A program made the translations under genes and the position numbers. A stretch of DNA of 64,000 bases from UBA964 sp031382085 (GTDB lineage: Bacteria; Pseudomonadota; Gammaproteobacteria; Steroidobacterales; Steroidobacteraceae): NCBI GenBank assembly GCA_031382085.1, contig JANMYM010000083.1, positions 186,001 to 250,000 on the forward strand, in the 5' to 3' direction. Within the stretch, counting starts at the first letter, position 1; the number at the start of each line of letters is the position of its first letter. The notes under the pieces were generated by a model that did not search any database, was not told where the DNA came from, and saw only the letters and a program-made list of their open reading frames with translations. Below, piece by piece: positions 1 to 7,341 of this stretch.

Positions 1-250
1 GCATGCCTACCTCGGCCTGAATCGGCTCGATGACGCCAAGCGCGATTACCTCGACCTGTTTGGCCGCAATCGTGCACTCGCCGACAAGTTGTTAGCGGCG
101 ATACGCACCTGGTCCGGCGCACAGCGCGCGGGCAGCAACGCTAACGCCGAGCAGCTCAATTCCCTGGATGCATGGATCATGGAACGTGAAAAACTGGCGC
201 AGCAGACTGTGGCGCTCAGTCGCGTGGGATCAGCGGCCGGCTGGAATTAA
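1..250 (+). CDS. C-terminal end of a TPR-like protein (partial)
   Basis: The window opens inside a reading frame (codons from base 2) that runs for 82 residues to a TAA at 248-250. The visible part begins HAYLGLNRLDDAKRDYLDL, an amphipathic helix-turn-helix pattern like the end of a tetratricopeptide array, followed by a helical, Glu/Gln-rich tail. It ends 18 bp before the di-heme cytochrome gene on the same strand, so the two are probably co-transcribed. The function cannot be assigned because the N-terminus is outside the window. The TPR reading is an inference from pattern only. Confidence 0.55.
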   Translation, partial: HAYLGLNRLDDAKRDYLDLFGRNRALADKLLAAIRTWSGAQRAGSNANAEQLNSLDAWIMEREKLAQQTVALSRVGSAAGWN

Positions 251-268
251 CCGCCCGGGGCCGCATCC

Positions 269-1276
269 TTGAGGTGGTTGTGCGCGGCGCTGGTCGCGCC
301 CTGTCTGTTAGCGGTCGCGCCCGGTGCGGAGTCCTGGCAGTGGCGTTTGCCGCCCGGCATGCCCGAGCCTTTCGTGCCGGCGGACAATCCCATGAGCGAG
401 GCGAAGCGCGCGCTCGGCCAGCGGCTTTTCTTCGAGCCGAAATTATCGGTGACTGGGGGCATGGCCTGCGCGGATTGCCATGAAAGCCCGAGAGCTTTCA
501 CTGATGGCCGGCCGCGCTCGCCCGGCGCGACTGGCGAGCTAACAGATCGGGGCGCGATGTCGCTGGCCAATGTCGCGTACAGTCAGTCGCTTGGCTGGAT
601 CAAGCCCGAGTTGCGGCCGCTGGAGGCGCAGATGCTTGAGCCGCTGTTCAACCAGCACCCGCTGGAGATGGGCCTGCGCGGTCGCGAGCAGGCCGTAGCG
701 GCGCTGCTGCAGTCGCGGTCCGATTACCGCGCACAGTTTCGCGCTGCGTTTCCGGGCGAGGCGCAACCGGTCACGATGCCTAACATCATCAAGGCGATCG
801 CCTGCTACGAGCGCACGCTCATCTTCGCGGGCTCGGCATTTGATCACTACCTTTATCGCGGCGAACACGCCGCCTTGACGCCGGCCGCGCGCCGCGGCAT
901 GGATCTGTTTTTTTCAGGCGAGGTCGGTTGCGCGCGCTGCCACAGTGGAATCAACATGGCGGGCCCGTGGCGGGACGCGGGCGGCGCAACGGGCCCGCCG
1001 GGGTTCGCCGACAACGGGCTCGGCGCCGGCAAGTTCAAGGTGCCGACGCTGCGCAACATTGCGCTGTCGGCGCCCTACATGCACGACGGCCGTTTTGCGG
1101 GCCTGGATGCGGTGCTCCACCATTACGGACAGATTGCGCAACGTCGTGGGCGCGACCCACGACTGCCGGCCCGCGAGCTAACAGATGCAGAACAGCTCTA
1201 TTTGCGAGCGTTCCTGGAGGCACTTACGGATCGCGCGTTCGTGGCCGGTCCGGCGCTTGAGCTGCGACAGCGATAG
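269..1276 (+). CDS. MbnH/MauG-like di-heme cytochrome c peroxidase family protein
   Basis: This 335-residue exported di-heme protein belongs to the cytochrome c peroxidase/MauG superfamily and most resembles the MbnH group. A short hydrophobic signal (residues 1-21) precedes the mature part. There are two heme-binding motifs, CADCH at 67-71 and CARCH at 221-225, and family blocks PADNPMSEAKRALG, MSLANVAYS and FKVPTLRNIALSAPYMHDG near the C-terminus. The start is a TTG at 269, chosen because it gives the signal peptide. MbnH-type enzymes oxidise residues of a partner protein through high-valent heme iron in the periplasm. No MbnP-type partner is visible here, so the substrate is unknown. The stop codon TAG is the first three bases of a repeat also found at 61457. 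Confidence 0.85.
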   Translation: MRWLCAALVAPCLLAVAPGAESWQWRLPPGMPEPFVPADNPMSEAKRALGQRLFFEPKLSVTGGMACADCHESPRAFTDGRPRSPGATGELTDRGAMSLANVAYSQSLGWIKPELRPLEAQMLEPLFNQHPLEMGLRGREQAVAALLQSRSDYRAQFRAAFPGEAQPVTMPNIIKAIACYERTLIFAGSAFDHYLYRGEHAALTPAARRGMDLFFSGEVGCARCHSGINMAGPWRDAGGATGPPGFADNGLGAGKFKVPTLRNIALSAPYMHDGRFAGLDAVLHHYGQIAQRRGRDPRLPARELTDAEQLYLRAFLEALTDRAFVAGPALELRQR

Positions 1277-1303
1277 TGTCGTGTCCCGCCAATGACTTTT
1301 CAC
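1274..1303. repeat. 30-bp dispersed repeat, copy 1
   Basis: The 30 bases from the TAG stop of the cytochrome gene share about 24 positions with 61457-61486, including the blocks TAGTGT, GTGTC and ACTTTTCAC. Both copies start exactly on the stop codon of a plus-strand gene and face a minus-strand locus. This could be the end of a mobile element or a shared terminator-associated repeat. Sequence beyond the 30 bp is not conserved. Confidence 0.5.
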
Positions 1304-1335
1304 AGCAGCGCATCGCCCCCACTGCCGCCGCCGAG

Positions 1336-1545
1336 TCATTCGTCGGGCCGATTCAATTCATGCGTGCCGCGCCGGTAGGCCACTCGCAACATCGAGACCA
1401 GCCAGTCATAACGCTGCTGCGGCTTACGTTTGCGAAAAGACCACTTTCGTAGCCTTTCCGCATCATCGAATGTTCCCTGGCTCGGCGGTGGTTCGTCGCC
1501 AGGGTATGCTTGAACGCGCTGTGACGAATCCGGATTTTCTGTCAT
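1336..1545 (-). CDS. Small protein, possible nucleotidyltransferase companion
   Basis: A 69-residue frame starts at ATG 1543-1545 and ends with TGA at 1336-1338. The C-terminal half (FDDAERLRKWSF...YDWLVSMLRVAYRRG) is a charged helical segment that looks like the short partner proteins encoded beside orphan nucleotidyltransferases of the AbiEii/MNT type. It lies directly after, and in frame with, a nucleotidyltransferase-like N-terminal fragment. No convincing ribosome binding site is visible, and the locus is adjacent to the 1274 repeat, so it may be a relic. Whether it is expressed is uncertain. Confidence 0.4.
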   Translation of the reverse strand: MTENPDSSQRVQAYPGDEPPPSQGTFDDAERLRKWSFRKRKPQQRYDWLVSMLRVAYRRGTHELNRPDE

Positions 1546-1680
1546 GGCGGGCCAAGCAATTCGCGCAACAACGCATTCGGTTTCAACCCCAGCGTTTGTA
1601 ACGCACAGACCGCCGACCAGCACATAGCGTGCGTCCAATTCGTTGAGTGCACGAAAGACACCGACAAAGTCCACGGGCAT
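1546..1680 (-). pseudogene. Remnant of an orphan nucleotidyltransferase
   Basis: From ATG 1678-1680 on the minus strand, the translation MPVDFVGVFRALNELDARYV followed by LVGGL matches the typical opening of small antitoxin/AbiEii-like nucleotidyltransferases (hydrophobic helix, then RYVLVGG). After about 30 residues the resemblance is lost: the downstream GG/GS...DxD catalytic part is absent, and the frame runs into the small protein at 1336-1545. I read this as a truncated gene left by deletion or insertion decay. Bases 1681-1787 hold nothing else I recognise. Confidence 0.45.
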
Positions 1681-1787
1681 GCTCCAATGTGAGTGAATTG
1701 GCGCCGGGGCCTGGCATCGACCTGCAACCCTGATTGAGTCCGAACGTGGAGTAGAGTGCTGTTTCCGCCACCCTACTCGCCGACAGG

Positions 1788-3026
1788 TCAGGCGCGGCCT
1801 TCCTGCCTGCGCCAATCCTGCATGCGCGAGAAGAAGAGCTCCGTGAAGGAATCCCACTCGTGCGCCGGGAACAGCGCCTCGACCTTGCGGCGCACCGCAG
1901 CCCTGGCCTCCGCCGTGCCGAAAAACGCGTCGGCGACCTGGTCGAAATGCGCTAGGTGCTTGCCGCAGAAATCGTCGAACTCCGCGGCCGCAAGCCGGCC
2001 CCTGGCAATGCGCGCATATTCTGTTAGCTTTTCGGCAGGCGGGAGATCGCGAGCCGCGACGTCGAAGTAGGGCTCCCAGTCGAGGTTCTTGCGCATCTTG
2101 CGTTGCGTCGCCGCGCAGAAAATGGCCCAGCGCAGGTTGGCTTTCACAAGCCAGGGAAAATGATAGTGCAGCGAGGTGACCTGCGAATCGGGACAGGCGT
2201 TCGCAAAATCGATCGGATGCCAGGCGTGATTCTTCAGCAGCGCCTCGCAGGAATTGAAATCCCAACCGAAGAAGCTGTTGATGGTCAGCGTGATGTCTTC
2301 CAGCATGCGCTGTTCGCTGGTCGAAATAAAATTACGCTCCATGCGATAGCGATCATGCAAGGCTGCGGCCGGATCGTAATTGATGACCCGGGTCTGCGGA
2401 CCGAGACCGATGCAACGTACGAAGCGGTCGAACGGAATGATGCCGGCCTGCAGATGCATGACGTCAGTGCCGGAGGCCTCATACGCCGCGTTCAGCGCGG
2501 CGTCGTTGTCGATCTTGGTTACGCCTTTCCAGCCACCGCCGTCATAGGGTTTCATGAACAGCGGGTAGCCCAGTTTCCTGCCGATGGCGCTGAGATCGAA
2601 CAATTGCGCGTAGCGCTGCAGCGTTGGTTCGAGATCCGCGGTCTTGTTGTACGACTTCGGCGGCACCATCCAGGTATCCGGGATCGGCAGGCCGAGGCGC
2701 ATCATTGCGCAATAAGTCGTGTGCTTTTCGTTAGCCTGGATGGACCAGGGATTGTTGTAGACGTACAGGTCGTTCAGCACCACCGATTTCTTGATCCACT
2801 CGCGACTGGTGTGATACCAGTGCGTTAGGCGATCGACCACCACGTCATATTTAACCGGCTGCTGCAGATCGAAGGGCTCGATGGTGATGCGGGAAACGGC
2901 AAAATCCAGCGTGTCGCCGCGCCAGAAAATCTTCAGCTTCAGGCGCTTGAGGATCTCTTCAAAGCAGATCGGCCAGCAGATATCCGCGCCTAGAGACAGG
3001 CCAATTTTTCTTGTTAGATGAGCCAC
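1788..3026 (-). CDS. ATP-grasp domain protein (carboxylate-amine ligase-like)
   Basis: This 412-residue protein starts at GTG 3024-3026, preceded on its own strand by GGAG about 9 nt upstream. Residues about 90-300 have the ATP-grasp layout: NEKHTTYCAMMRLGLPIPDTW (pre-ATP helix), YPLFMKPYDGGGWKGV (nucleotide-binding lysine and glycine loop), then a metal-binding region in FFGWDFNSCEALL. ATP-grasp ligases join a carboxylate to an amine or thiol using ATP; the substrates here are unknown. It is the last gene of a three-gene minus-strand operon with an esterase and an S51-like peptidase (21-bp gap to the esterase). That partnership recalls cyanophycin-type make-and-break peptide systems, but the sequence does not look like cyanophycin synthetase. 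Confidence 0.75.
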   Translation of the reverse strand: MAHLTRKIGLSLGADICWPICFEEILKRLKLKIFWRGDTLDFAVSRITIEPFDLQQPVKYDVVVDRLTHWYHTSREWIKKSVVLNDLYVYNNPWSIQANEKHTTYCAMMRLGLPIPDTWMVPPKSYNKTADLEPTLQRYAQLFDLSAIGRKLGYPLFMKPYDGGGWKGVTKIDNDAALNAAYEASGTDVMHLQAGIIPFDRFVRCIGLGPQTRVINYDPAAALHDRYRMERNFISTSEQRMLEDITLTINSFFGWDFNSCEALLKNHAWHPIDFANACPDSQVTSLHYHFPWLVKANLRWAIFCAATQRKMRKNLDWEPYFDVAARDLPPAEKLTEYARIARGRLAAAEFDDFCGKHLAHFDQVADAFFGTAEARAAVRRKVEALFPAHEWDSFTELFFSRMQDWRRQEGRA

Positions 3027-3047
3027 TGCAGGTACTCCGTTGAAGTT

Positions 3048-4184
3048 TTACTCATACACCATCCACAAGGGTCCTGGGAATAGCCACGACAGGCCCGCGC
3101 GCTGGCGATCGCGCCAGTTTTCCCAATTATGGGCATCGCGCGCTTCCTCATAACGAACTTCGATGCCGCGGTCGCGCAGCAGCGGCAGGATCGAGCGGTT
3201 CTCGTAGATGAGAGACTCGTAAATGCCGCAACTGACGTAGGCGCGCTCGGTTGGCTGTCCCGGCGCCGCCCGAAATTTATTGACGAATTGCACTACCGGA
3301 TCAAAAACGGCACCGCGTTTGTGTTCGCCAAAATCGCTGAAGGCGAATGACCCGGACTGCAGCAGCAGGCGGCCGAACATGCCGGGGTAGCGCCAGGCGG
3401 TGTAGAGGCTCGCGACAGCGCCGAAGCTTGCGCCCATGAGGCCGCGGGTGTCCGGTGTGTCTTGCAGCGGAAACTGTACGCGCAGGCTGTGCAGCAGTTC
3501 CTCGACGACAAAGCGCGCGTGCGGTTCGTAACCCGCGTATTCGCGCAGCCGATCGGGAGAATGGCTGCAGGCAACGATCAATGGCGCGATTTCCAGGCGG
3601 TGGATCAGGTTATCAAGCACCGTGCGCAATGCCGCAAAGCGCAGATAGTCCTCGCCGTCATGCACGATCAACAGCGGATAACGCCGTGAGCGCCGAAAGC
3701 GCGCCGGCAGGTAGACGAGCGTGCGCCGCCGGTCGCCTAACGCTGTGCTCGACACCTGCAGCTCCTCCAGCGTGCCGTGCCGCGACTGCGGATCATCGAG
3801 CGTCCAATCGGGGCGAACATAACCGTAGGCCTGGCATACGGAATTGGCGCCGAACGGATCTGCCGCGTGCACCGGGTTCAGCGGATCGAGTATCAATTCG
3901 CTCTTGCCCTGGATTCGGCGATCGAACTTGTACTCCAGCCGCGAGCCCGGCGGCAGTTCCAGGTGCCGCACCCACAGGCTGGTGCCGTCGATGCGTTCCA
4001 GCGGCTGCGCAGCCGCAAGCCCGGAGATCCAGCAGCGCAAGTGCACCGACTCGGCGTCGCCGGAGTAGACAAACGTGACGCCGTCCGCCGCTATCAGAGG
4101 AAATTTCGACGCGCGCAGAAAGCTAACAATCGCCGCTTCATCCGGCGTGCCATTGGCGGTCAGAGTGCGCAGCGCCGTGTGCAT
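3048..4184 (-). CDS. Enterochelin esterase-like alpha/beta hydrolase
   Basis: This 378-residue cytosolic protein has no signal peptide. Residues about 35-130 look like the beta-sandwich (early-set) domain found at the front of Fes/IroE-type esterases (WVRHLELPPGSRLEYKF). The remainder is an esterase D-type hydrolase with YPLLIVHDGEDY, a nucleophile elbow GLMGASFGAVASLY and a C-terminal catalytic histidine in ARDAHNWENW. It would cleave an ester or amide of a small peptide-like substrate. Its ATG overlaps the TGA of the upstream S51-like gene by one base (TGATG), so translation is coupled. No siderophore genes are nearby, so a role in iron release is not supported by context. Confidence 0.8.
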   Translation of the reverse strand: MHTALRTLTANGTPDEAAIVSFLRASKFPLIAADGVTFVYSGDAESVHLRCWISGLAAAQPLERIDGTSLWVRHLELPPGSRLEYKFDRRIQGKSELILDPLNPVHAADPFGANSVCQAYGYVRPDWTLDDPQSRHGTLEELQVSSTALGDRRRTLVYLPARFRRSRRYPLLIVHDGEDYLRFAALRTVLDNLIHRLEIAPLIVACSHSPDRLREYAGYEPHARFVVEELLHSLRVQFPLQDTPDTRGLMGASFGAVASLYTAWRYPGMFGRLLLQSGSFAFSDFGEHKRGAVFDPVVQFVNKFRAAPGQPTERAYVSCGIYESLIYENRSILPLLRDRGIEVRYEEARDAHNWENWRDRQRAGLSWLFPGPLWMVYE

Positions 4185-5110
4185 CAGACTTTTATGTCCG
4201 CCAGCGTGCCATCGCGGCGCAGCCGCCAGCTGCCTGCGCCGCTCAGGAAATGCCCGTCATCGAACTGCAGAGTCGCGCCAGTATCAAGTGTCAGGCAGCG
4301 TGCGGGCGCAAAGCGCCGCGCGAGAATGCGGACCCGCGCCGTGTCGTTGAGGTGCAGCCGCGTAGCTGCATGCGGCAGCACAATCACCCGTTTGACCAGG
4401 CACAGACCTTGGTCGAAAACCTCGACATTGGAGCGGCCCTGGGGCGGCGAGTCATGAAACAGAACCACGGCATCGGTCAGGGCCATTGCCCCGGCGGACC
4501 AGGCAACTATTGGTTTGCCCGCGAACAACGCCGCACCGCCTAACAAGCGCAGCCGGTTGAGCAGCACGGCGACATGCCCGCCGGCGATAAATACCGCGTT
4601 GGCCTGCTGAACGTAACGGTCAATCTGCGCCGCCGCGCTGGCCACCGCCGGCCGGTCCGGCAGGCCCGTCCTGGCAACAAACTGACTGTGGACCGTGCGG
4701 ATTGCCGCGAGGTGTGCGCGGTCCAGGCGGTGCAGGGCGGCGATCGCCTGACGCCGGGCTCGCCGCAACAACGCGGGTGAACCGTCGCGCTGGAACAGCT
4801 CACGCGCGGTGTCCTTGGCGTGCGACAGCTGCAGCTGATAAAGCTCCCGCATATCCTGCAAGTCAGACTGGCGCTGGCGGTGCTCGCTGCGCAGCACCGT
4901 GTCCTGTTCGAATACACGTTCGCTGCGCTCGTAAATCCGCAGATCATGCACTTCGGCGTCCAGGTGAGCGCGCAGCTCATCGAGTTCGCCTTCGCGCTCC
5001 TGCCAGCCTGCACTTATAGACACAAATGGGCCCTGCAGCCCAAGCGCCGCGACCACGCCGCGCAGATTGGGTGTTTGAAACTGTGGTCCGAGCAGGCTCA
5101 CCGATGACAT
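4184..5110 (-). CDS. S51-like (cyanophycinase/dipeptidase E superfamily) protein
   Basis: The protein is 308 residues from ATG 5108-5110. The C-terminal half carries FIAGGHVAVLLNRLR and the nucleophile elbow IVAWSAGAMAL, typical of class I glutamine amidotransferase-like serine peptidases of family S51. The N-terminal half contains a long, highly charged helical stretch rich in Glu/Arg/Gln/Leu, unusual for S51 enzymes and perhaps a coiled coil. An upstream extension to 5197 is open but has no better start and would run into the divergent exporter gene. A possible -10 (TATCAT on this strand, 5120-5125) lies 9 nt before the ATG. It leads the operon with the esterase and ATP-grasp genes. Confidence 0.7.
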   Translation of the reverse strand: MSSVSLLGPQFQTPNLRGVVAALGLQGPFVSISAGWQEREGELDELRAHLDAEVHDLRIYERSERVFEQDTVLRSEHRQRQSDLQDMRELYQLQLSHAKDTARELFQRDGSPALLRRARRQAIAALHRLDRAHLAAIRTVHSQFVARTGLPDRPAVASAAAQIDRYVQQANAVFIAGGHVAVLLNRLRLLGGAALFAGKPIVAWSAGAMALTDAVVLFHDSPPQGRSNVEVFDQGLCLVKRVIVLPHAATRLHLNDTARVRILARRFAPARCLTLDTGATLQFDDGHFLSGAGSWRLRRDGTLADIKV

Positions 5111-5153
5111 GACGTCAATATGATAAAGGGTTGGCTCAGCTATGCTAGCGGTA

Positions 5154-6041
5154 ATGCGACCCAGCGACATTGCCAACCTCGTTTTGTTAGGCGCCATCTG
5201 GGGCGGGTCGTTTCCGCTGCTGCGTTATGCCGCGCCGCAGTTCGGGCCGCTGGCGCTGATTGCGGTGCGCCTGATCAGCGCCGCGGTGGCCGTCATGTTG
5301 CTGTGGCGGGTCGGCGGCGAGTTACGTGCGAACTGGCGGCGCCTCGCGGTGCTCGGCCTGATCAACACGGCCGTCCCGTTCACGCTGTTCGCGTTTGCGG
5401 CACTGCTGATACCCGCCGGCGTCAACTCACTGCTGAACGCCACCACGCCCATCTTCGGCGCGCTGATCGCGCGCTTCTGGCTGGGCGAACGGCTGAGCCT
5501 GCAGCGCTGGAGCGGCATTTTGCTGGCCTTCGTGGGCGTCGGCGCCATTGTCTATGAGACCGTCGGCTTCGGCACCGTCAGCCATACAGGTCATGGGCCT
5601 CCGTGGCTGGGTGTGCTGGCAGGTCTCGGCGCCGGGTTTCTCTATGGCCTCGCAGTCTGTTACACGCGTCGCTACCTGGTCGACCTGCCGGCGACGGTGT
5701 TGACGGCTGGCAGCATTGGCTCGGCCACGATCATGCTCGCGCCGCTCGCGTTGTTAGCCTGGCCGGCAACGCCGCCGACTGCAGGTGCCTGGGTCGCGGC
5801 CGTCGTGTTAGGCCTGTTGTGTACCGCGACCGCCTACGTGCTGTATTTTCGCCTGCTGAAGAATGTCGGCGCGGCGCGCGCGGTGAGCACGACCTTCCTG
5901 ATCCCGGTGTTCGGAATTCTCTGGGGTGCCCTGTTTTTCGGCGAGCACGTTGGCGGCCGGCTGCTGTTCTTCTGCGGCGTGGTGCTGGCGGGCACGGCGC
6001 TGGCCACCGGGCTGTACAAAAGGCCCAACGCTGTCGCCTAG
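5154..6041 (+). CDS. EamA/DMT-family transporter
   Basis: This 295-residue inner-membrane protein of the drug/metabolite transporter superfamily has about ten hydrophobic helices and two EamA repeats. The first contains LVLLGAIWGGSFPLLRYAAP and NSLLNATTPIFGALIARFWLGERL; the second ends with FLIPVFGILWGALFFGEHVGGR. These are the usual duplicated EamA landmarks. The start is taken at ATG 5154 because MRPSDIANLV matches the family N-terminus; ATG 5142 is an alternative. TATGCT at 5141-5146 could be a -10 element 7 nt before the start. It is divergent from the S51-like gene (43 bp apart). The substrate is unknown. Confidence 0.85.
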   Translation: MRPSDIANLVLLGAIWGGSFPLLRYAAPQFGPLALIAVRLISAAVAVMLLWRVGGELRANWRRLAVLGLINTAVPFTLFAFAALLIPAGVNSLLNATTPIFGALIARFWLGERLSLQRWSGILLAFVGVGAIVYETVGFGTVSHTGHGPPWLGVLAGLGAGFLYGLAVCYTRRYLVDLPATVLTAGSIGSATIMLAPLALLAWPATPPTAGAWVAAVVLGLLCTATAYVLYFRLLKNVGAARAVSTTFLIPVFGILWGALFFGEHVGGRLLFFCGVVLAGTALATGLYKRPNAVA

Positions 6042-6123
6042 GCGGCTGGCACGCGGTCCGGAGCGCCTTTAGTTCTGGCAAGCGCGGGCATGTTGCAGTG
6101 CGGCGATGCAATAATAGATCGCT

Positions 6124-7341
6124 ATGTCCGAGCCCCGCAGCAATCGCATCGCCACCCTCAGTCTGGCAGTGGCTGTTCTGTCCGCCGGCTGGGCCATTTA
6201 TGCGACCAAACACGCCAATAAACCCAGCAGTGGATTCGGACCGCCGAGCGCGGCAGGTGCCCCCGCCCGCGGCCGCAACGCCGGTGGGCCCGGCGCAGCT
6301 TCAGGGCAGAGCGGCGGAGTCAACATTGCAACACCCGTGGTTACGGCCCCAGTCCGCTCCGCACTGCTGACGCGGGCGCTGTCAGCGGTCGGCACCGCGC
6401 AGGCCAACGAAGCCGTCAACATTACCACCAAGATTTCCAACATCGTGTCCCGGGTGCGTTTTACCGATGGACAGCCGGTGCAGAAGGGCGAAATTCTGGT
6501 GGAACTGGACAGCGCCCAGGCGCGAGCCGACCTTGCGGTGGCGCAGGCGGCGCTCACGGAAAGCACCTCGCAGTATCGGCGCAGCAAAGAGTTGCTCAAC
6601 ACCCAGGCGGTGTCCAAGTCCCAGTACGACCAGCTGGTCGCGACCATGCAGGCGAACGAGGCACGCCTGTCGGCCGCACGCGCGCGGCTCGAGGACACCG
6701 TCATACGCGCGCCATTCTCGGGGCGTGTGGGGTTGCGCAAAGTCAGTGTTGGCAGTCTGATCAGTCCGGGTGCGTTGATTACCACGCTGGATGACACCAG
6801 CGTCATCAAGCTCGATTTTTCGGTGCCTGAGAATGTCGTGGCGAGCCTGCGTGACGGGCTCATGGTCAAGGCCAAGAGTAACGCCTATCCCGGCCGTGTC
6901 TTTACCGGCCGGGTGTCGAGTGTCGATTCGCGCATCGATCCCACGTCGCGTTCCGTGGCGGTGCGCGCGCTCGTACCTAACAGCGACGGCGCGTTGCGCC
7001 CCGGCCTGTTCATGACTGTGGAACTCGACAGCGAAAGTCGCACGGCACTGGTGATTCCGGAAGAAGCGCTGGTGCCTGAAAAGAGCAGTCAGTATGTATT
7101 CCTGGTGCGCGACGGCGTGGCCAGCAAACGCGAAGTCACGATAGGCGTGCGGCAACCGGGCAGCGTCGAGGTGCTGGCGGGTCTCGCCGCCGGCGACCGG
7201 GTCATTGTCGAAGGCACGATCAAGGCGCGCGACGGCGGGCCGGTGCGCGACAGTGCTGCGGCTGAAGTCGCGACTTCGCAGCCGCCATCGCCGGGCGCCA
7301 CAGCGACGGCTGGCGATACAGGTGGACGGAGCGCGACATGA
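6124..7341 (+). CDS. RND efflux periplasmic adaptor subunit
   Basis: This 405-residue membrane fusion protein starts with a membrane anchor (residues 8-28) and an Ala/Gly/Pro-rich linker to about residue 75. Then come the lipoyl half-motif NIVSRVRFTDGQPVQKGEIL, an alpha-hairpin of heptads (ALTESTSQYRRSKELLN), the second lipoyl half (IRAPFSGRVGLRKVSVGSLI) and a beta-barrel. It bridges the inner-membrane RND pump and an outer-membrane channel. It overlaps the pump gene by 4 bp (ATGA). An AT-rich hexamer (AATAAT, 6110-6115) lies 8 nt before the ATG and may be the -10 of a leaderless message. No outer-membrane factor gene follows, so a shared TolC-type channel is probable. Confidence 0.9.
   Translation: MSEPRSNRIATLSLAVAVLSAGWAIYATKHANKPSSGFGPPSAAGAPARGRNAGGPGAASGQSGGVNIATPVVTAPVRSALLTRALSAVGTAQANEAVNITTKISNIVSRVRFTDGQPVQKGEILVELDSAQARADLAVAQAALTESTSQYRRSKELLNTQAVSKSQYDQLVATMQANEARLSAARARLEDTVIRAPFSGRVGLRKVSVGSLISPGALITTLDDTSVIKLDFSVPENVVASLRDGLMVKAKSNAYPGRVFTGRVSSVDSRIDPTSRSVAVRALVPNSDGALRPGLFMTVELDSESRTALVIPEEALVPEKSSQYVFLVRDGVASKREVTIGVRQPGSVEVLAGLAAGDRVIVEGTIKARDGGPVRDSAAAEVATSQPPSPGATATAGDTGGRSAT

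Noticed and set aside
1336..2265. A 309-codon minus-strand frame spanning the nucleotidyltransferase remnant and the end of the ATP-grasp gene
   Set aside because: Its N-terminal two thirds is another frame of the ATP-grasp gene, and only the part after base 1680 shows real protein-like sequence, so it was split into a remnant and a small protein.
3048..4184. Siderophore-release role for the enterochelin esterase-like protein
   Set aside because: No siderophore synthesis, receptor or iron-regulation site is seen nearby; its partners are an ATP-grasp ligase and an S51-like peptidase.
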